Of a stretch of DNA of 52,881 bases, positions 48,463 through 52,881 are shown one piece after another (within the stretch, counting starts at the first letter, position 1; every line of letters starts with the position of its first letter). The stretch lies in contig JARGFR010000003.1 of assembly GCA_029210985.1 (NCBI GenBank), positions 1 through 52,881 on the forward strand, read 5' to 3'. The notes under the pieces are model-generated. The model saw only the letters and a list, made by a program, of their open reading frames with translations. It had not been told where the DNA came from and did not search any database. This DNA is from Spirochaetaceae bacterium (lineage in GTDB: Bacteria > Spirochaetota > Spirochaetia > DSM-2461). The position numbers and the translations under genes are program-made.

Positions 48463-49854
48463 ATGAGCCAATCGACCGTTTTTGACTTACTTGGAAGCAC
48501 CGGAGACAACCGGGAAGTCCGTGCAAAGGGCTGGATTCGCACGAAGCGCGACAGCAAAAACATCATATTTTTTGAAATCAACGACGGATCCTGCATGAAG
48601 GGTCTCCAAGTCGTCGTGGACAAGGAACAAGGGATCGTGGATGACGTCCTGAATCCCAAGCTGACCACCGGAGCCAGCGTGGATGTGGAAGGCCGGCTTG
48701 TTCCGTCACAAGGTAAAGGACAAGGTGTCGAGCTTCTCGCAGAGACCGTGGAAGTCCTAGGTGAAGCTCCCGAAGACTATCCTCTTCAGAAGAAACGACA
48801 TTCCTTTGAGTTTCTCAGGGATATCGCCCATCTTCGCCCGAGAACCAACACCTTCGGTGCCGTCACCCGGGTCAGAAATACACTCTCGGCAGCCGTCCAC
48901 GTTTTTTTCCAGGAACGCGGCTTCCTGTGGATTCACACACCCATCATCACCGGCAGTGACGCGGAGGGGGCCGGGAACATGTTTCAGGTCACCACCCTGG
49001 ATCCATCAGCTCCCCCAAGGAATGCCGAAGGAGAGGTGGATTACAGCCAGGATTTTTTCGGCAAAAAGGCCCACTTGACCGTCAGCGGGCAGCTGCAAGT
49101 GGAGAATTTCGCCTGTTCCATGAGCAATGTTTACACATTCGGTCCGACATTCCGGGCCGAAAATTCCAACACATCCCGACATCTCTCGGAATTTTGGATG
49201 ATAGAACCCGAAATGGCATTCTGCGACCTGGATGGAAATCGTCACCTTGCCGAGGATTTCATCAAATATCTTCTTTCCCGGGTTCTTGAGAATTGCGAGG
49301 AGGATATGGATTTTTTCAATCGCTGGATTGAAAAGGGTAATCTGGAGAACCTGAGAAAAGTTCTGGAGACGCCTTTTGCCCACCTCACCTATACCGATGC
49401 CATCGCCGAATTGGAAAAGGCCTCATCCTCATTCGAGTTCAAACCTTCTTGGGGTATTGACCTCCAGGCCGAACACGAAAAATTTCTGACCGAATCCGTG
49501 GTTGGCGGGCCCCTCACCGTGACCGATTACCCGAAGGATATCAAAGCATTCTACATGAAGCAGAACGACGATGGTAAAACAGTCCGGGCCATGGATGTCC
49601 TGGTTCCCAGGCTCGGTGAAATCATCGGCGGCAGTCAGCGGGAAGACAATTTTGATAAACTCCATTCCCGTATCACCCAGATGGGGATGGATCCGCAAGA
49701 ATATGACTGGTACCTCGATCTGAGAAAATACGGCAGTGTGCCGCATTCCGGATTCGGGTTGGGATTCGAAAGGATGGTCCAATATGTCACCGGCATGCAG
49801 AATATCCGGGACGTCATTCCCTTCCCCAGGGCGCCAAAAACCATATCGTTCTGA
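48463..49854 (+). CDS. asnS: Asparagine--tRNA ligase
   Basis: [73 protein letters not shown]. Confidence 0.96.
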   Translation: MSQSTVFDLLGSTGDNREVRAKGWIRTKRDSKNIIFFEINDGSCMKGLQVVVDKEQGIVDDVLNPKLTTGASVDVEGRLVPSQGKGQGVELLAETVEVLGEAPEDYPLQKKRHSFEFLRDIAHLRPRTNTFGAVTRVRNTLSAAVHVFFQERGFLWIHTPIITGSDAEGAGNMFQVTTLDPSAPPRNAEGEVDYSQDFFGKKAHLTVSGQLQVENFACSMSNVYTFGPTFRAENSNTSRHLSEFWMIEPEMAFCDLDGNRHLAEDFIKYLLSRVLENCEEDMDFFNRWIEKGNLENLRKVLETPFAHLTYTDAIAELEKASSSFEFKPSWGIDLQAEHEKFLTESVVGGPLTVTDYPKDIKAFYMKQNDDGKTVRAMDVLVPRLGEIIGGSQREDNFDKLHSRITQMGMDPQEYDWYLDLRKYGSVPHSGFGLGFERMVQYVTGMQNIRDVIPFPRAPKTISF

Positions 49855-49965
49855 ACTCCCGGAGTGAAAACACGGTCGCTTCATGAAATCAACCGGAACG
49901 GTTCACATACTGAACAAAAAGAATGACTAAATTCCGCTTCACCGACATCACGGAGGTGAGACAGT

Positions 49966-50139
49966 ATGAATGAATTGCAGCAAGCCTACGGAGTTGCCAG
50001 AGAAATCTATTCCACAAACCGCAAATCCGGGATGACTCCGGATACGGCGTTCAGTCGGGCGGTATCCAAGCTGACAATCCTTTATCCTGGACTGTCACCC
50101 CTAAGAATCCGGGAAATTGCCACACTGGCGATGGTTTAA
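49966..50139 (+). CDS. 57-aa hypothetical protein
   Basis: MNELQQAYGVAREIYSTNRKSGMTPDTAFSRAVSKLTILYPGLSPLRIREIATLAMV*; SD GGAGGTGAG 6-7 nt upstream; between asnS and prs; absent from ORF track. Confidence 0.7.
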   Translation: MNELQQAYGVAREIYSTNRKSGMTPDTAFSRAVSKLTILYPGLSPLRIREIATLAMV

Positions 50140-50189
50140 TCCCACCAAGAATATTTCCCTCAAATCGGATATCCCGTTAGAATACAGTT

Positions 50190-51137
50190 ATGGCTGATGA
50201 AGAGATTCTGATATTCTCGGGTACGGCGAGTATGGCACTGACAAAGTCCATATGCGAATGGCTGGAGGTTCCGGTTCGGAAGGCCCATTGTCGAACGTTC
50301 TCCGACGGGAACACCTTTGTCCAAGTCGGCGAGAACGTTCGGGGACATGATGTTTTCATCATTCAGTCGACGATCCATCGAACCAACGATAAATTCATGG
50401 AACTTCTCTTCTGGGTTGATGCCTTCAAACGGGCCAGCGCAGCCACTGTCACCGCCGTGATTCCGTATTTCAGTTACGGCAAGGGTGACAAGAAGGATGA
50501 GCCTCGAGTGTCCATACGCGCCCGGGTCTGCGCGGATGCCTTGGAGGCCGTCGGATGCGACCGGGTGGTGACGATGGATCTCCATTCGCCCCAGATTCAG
50601 GGTTTCTTCCGCATACCAGTGGATAACTTGCTGGGGCTTAGGGCCTTGGGCGATCAAATCAGGAAAGACGGCTATGACGATATTGTTGTCGTGGCGGCTG
50701 ATACAGGTTTCGCCGAAGAGGCCAGGAAGTTCGCCCGATACCTCGGCGCACCGGTGGCCATCAGCGTAAAGCAGCGGCCGAACCACAACGAAAGAGCGGA
50801 AGTCATCGATATAATCGGCCAGGTTGACGGCAAAATTGCTCTTCTGGTTGATGATTTCGTTATCTCAGGCGGGACACTGATTGAAGATGCGCACTATTTG
50901 ATGAAAAAGGGCGCCAAGAAAGTGATGGCGGCGGTCACTCACGGTGTATTTTCCGAAGGAGCACTGGCCCGGCTGGGGAGTTCAGACATTGACGCGCTTT
51001 ATGTGACCGACAGTGTTGAAAACAGGCCGGAGCCCTTAACCGACATCATCCGCATCGTCCCTGTTGCCGCGTGCTTCGGTGAGGCGATACAAAGGATTTC
51101 CCGTCGTGAATCCATCAGCGCAATGTTCAAGGACTAG
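50190..51137 (+). CDS. prs: Ribose-phosphate pyrophosphokinase-like protein (divergent)
   Basis: GENVRGHDVFIIQST, NDKFMELLFWVDAFKRASAATVTAVIPYFSYGKGDKKDEPR, MDLHSPQIQGFF, LVDDFVISGGTL. Confidence 0.88.
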   Translation: MADEEILIFSGTASMALTKSICEWLEVPVRKAHCRTFSDGNTFVQVGENVRGHDVFIIQSTIHRTNDKFMELLFWVDAFKRASAATVTAVIPYFSYGKGDKKDEPRVSIRARVCADALEAVGCDRVVTMDLHSPQIQGFFRIPVDNLLGLRALGDQIRKDGYDDIVVVAADTGFAEEARKFARYLGAPVAISVKQRPNHNERAEVIDIIGQVDGKIALLVDDFVISGGTLIEDAHYLMKKGAKKVMAAVTHGVFSEGALARLGSSDIDALYVTDSVENRPEPLTDIIRIVPVAACFGEAIQRISRRESISAMFKD

Positions 51138-51236
51138 ATTTCTGAAAACGTTACCACTCCTTTACGAGGCCGGTCCATCCGTCCTATTCTGGATCTGAAA
51201 TCAAATGACCGGGAAACCGGTGCAGGAGAGACATAC

Positions 51237-52130
51237 ATGACTTTGGTGATTATGGCAGCCGGTATGGGCAGCCGATATGGTGGAATCAAGCAAATCGATC
51301 CCATGGGTCCCAGCGGTGAAATAATTCTGGATTATTCTGTGAGAGATGCCGTGAAAGCCGGTTTTGATCGGGTCGTCTTCATCATCCGTAAAGACATAGA
51401 AAAAGCCTTTAGAGAAACCGTAGGCAATCGTTTTACGGGTAAGGTTGATGTTGAATACGCCTTTCAGGAACTGGACGATCTCCCGGCCGGATTCACTGTT
51501 CCTACCCAACGCGAAAAGCCATGGGGCACCGGCCAAGCCATACTGGCGTGCCGGGACATCATTGATGAATCCTTCATTGTTATCAACGCAGATGATTTTT
51601 ACGGGGCCGAAGCCTTCATTGAAGGAGCCAAAGGCCTCAAATCCGTGGATCCGGCAAAGCTCGACGGCTTTCTGGTTAGTTATCGTCTCTCCAATACACT
51701 CAGCCCTCACGGATATGTCACACGAGGGGTATGCGAAGAACAAAACGGATTGCTCTCATGTGTGACTGAGCGGTTCAAAATCGGCAGAAATGCAGACGGT
51801 GTGGTGGAATACCAGGAAGAAGACGGAAGTCATCCCATGACGGGCGAGGAACTTGCGTCTATGAATTTCTGGGGGTTCTCCCCGGCGATTTTTCCCGAAC
51901 TCGAACGACGTTTCATTGAATTCCTGAAAGAGAACGGGCATGGAATGAAGACCGAATACCTCATCCCTTCTGAAGTTGATGCGTTAATCAGTTCCGGAAA
52001 GATGTCGGTGAAAGTACTTAAAACCGAGGCATCTTGGTTCGGTGTCACATATCCGGAGGATAAACCTTCGGTCAAAGCGACATTGAAATCCCTGGTTGAA
52101 CAAGGTATATATCCCTCCCCGCTCTGGTAA
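51237..52130 (+). CDS. Sugar-phosphate nucleotidyltransferase-like protein
   Basis: LVIMAAGMGSRYGGIKQIDPMGPSGEIILDYSV; GTGQAILACRDIIDESFIVINADDFYG. Confidence 0.87.
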   Translation: MTLVIMAAGMGSRYGGIKQIDPMGPSGEIILDYSVRDAVKAGFDRVVFIIRKDIEKAFRETVGNRFTGKVDVEYAFQELDDLPAGFTVPTQREKPWGTGQAILACRDIIDESFIVINADDFYGAEAFIEGAKGLKSVDPAKLDGFLVSYRLSNTLSPHGYVTRGVCEEQNGLLSCVTERFKIGRNADGVVEYQEEDGSHPMTGEELASMNFWGFSPAIFPELERRFIEFLKENGHGMKTEYLIPSEVDALISSGKMSVKVLKTEASWFGVTYPEDKPSVKATLKSLVEQGIYPSPLW

Positions 52131-52864
52131 TGAACCCAAGTCCCGCCGAAGCAGTTCGTACAGCGCGAGTTTTACTCTGGGGCGATAGTCTCACTGAGGG
52201 AAGACCGGGAGTGGCGTTCGCCGATTTCCTCGCTGAATCCAACCCACATGTACGTTTTGAGAACAACGGTCGAGGTGGTGATACGGTATCCAGTCTGTTA
52301 ACGAGATTATTGGAAGTACCGGCGCCTCCGGAGAATGAAAAAGCCGATCTTGCCGTCCTGTGGATCGGAGTCAATGATCTTTTCGCTGAAGTTCTACCCG
52401 GATATGCCCTGTGGAAGACCGCCTGGGGACAGCCGCCTTCCCGGGATATTGATGCCTTCATCGACATTTTCAAATCTATCCTCGAACGACTCACCACCCA
52501 CGCCCACCGGATACTGGTTCTACCACCCCTTTTTGTGGGAGAAGATCCGAGGACGGAAATGAATCAACGAATTCGTGAGTGGGGAGACAGAATATCCGTG
52601 GAAATCTCAGGTCTTGGAAACTGCCGCTTCGTGGATATCAGACCGTTGATGCCGCTGACACCCACAAAACAGTCCCGCTTCCTCCCGGTGAATCCGTGGG
52701 CAAAGATTGCCGAATCCGTGAAAAACCTGGCGCCCGCCGACTATGATGAAGCCAGCATCAGACGGGGACTCACCTGGACTTTCGACGGCATACATCTGAA
52801 TTCGAACGGTGCAAGAACGGTCAGTCGCATTCTCACAAATATTTTTCCGGAAGAAGGATTGTAA
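52130..52864 (+). CDS. SGNH/GDSL-type hydrolase
   Basis: VLLWGDSLTEGRPGV, NNGRGGDTVSSLL, LWIGVNDLF, WTFDGIHLNSNGART. Confidence 0.9.
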   Translation: MNPSPAEAVRTARVLLWGDSLTEGRPGVAFADFLAESNPHVRFENNGRGGDTVSSLLTRLLEVPAPPENEKADLAVLWIGVNDLFAEVLPGYALWKTAWGQPPSRDIDAFIDIFKSILERLTTHAHRILVLPPLFVGEDPRTEMNQRIREWGDRISVEISGLGNCRFVDIRPLMPLTPTKQSRFLPVNPWAKIAESVKNLAPADYDEASIRRGLTWTFDGIHLNSNGARTVSRILTNIFPEEGL

Positions 52865-52881
52865 TGCCGCCGCAAATCCCG

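Noticed and set aside
1-52881. CRISPR arrays, transposases/IS ends, prophage, toxin-antitoxin or known defence genes
   Set aside because: Scanned for repeated spacer-like units and hallmark proteins; none seen in this housekeeping-type window

Overview
52.9-kb, gene-dense bacterial chromosomal window with a Spirochaetes-like gene complement (lineage is inferred, not tested). From left to right it contains: a sigma-54 two-component system next to a TRAP transporter (dctPQM); a purine operon purL-E-C-F-M-N (minus strand); a GPH-family symporter; a polar amino-acid ABC importer; a heterodimeric ABC exporter; a lipoprotein and a predicted outer-membrane protein; a TetR regulator; a nucleotidyltransferase-EamA fusion; nadA; an AI-2E-family transporter; pstSCAB; ackA-pssA; a DJ-1 protein and pgeF; a DEAD-box helicase; a 7TM protein with a degenerate SpoIIE/PP2C-like domain; a transketolase-C-like protein; a 29-aa AURKAIP1/COX24 (bS22-like) ORF missing from the supplied ORF track; miaA-rpoZ; DUF2147; folM-like/folB; rlmN; asnS; a PRPP synthetase; a nucleotidyltransferase and an SGNH hydrolase. 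I found no rRNA, tRNA, CRISPR array, transposase or phage genes. The observations most worth follow-up are: (i) a well-matched guanine-class purine riboswitch upstream of purL with a plausible SD-sequestering platform; (ii) a single ORF fusing an HxGH nucleotidyltransferase to a full EamA/DMT transporter; (iii) a membrane receptor whose SpoIIE-like phosphatase domain lacks the metal-binding aspartates; (iv) a -24/-12 promoter plus paired dyads spaced 23 bp between the two-component genes and dctP; (v) the tiny bS22-like gene; (vi) a mutually exclusive hairpin pair at the SD of an outer-membrane protein gene. All calls come from reading sequence and ORF translations; no database search was run.
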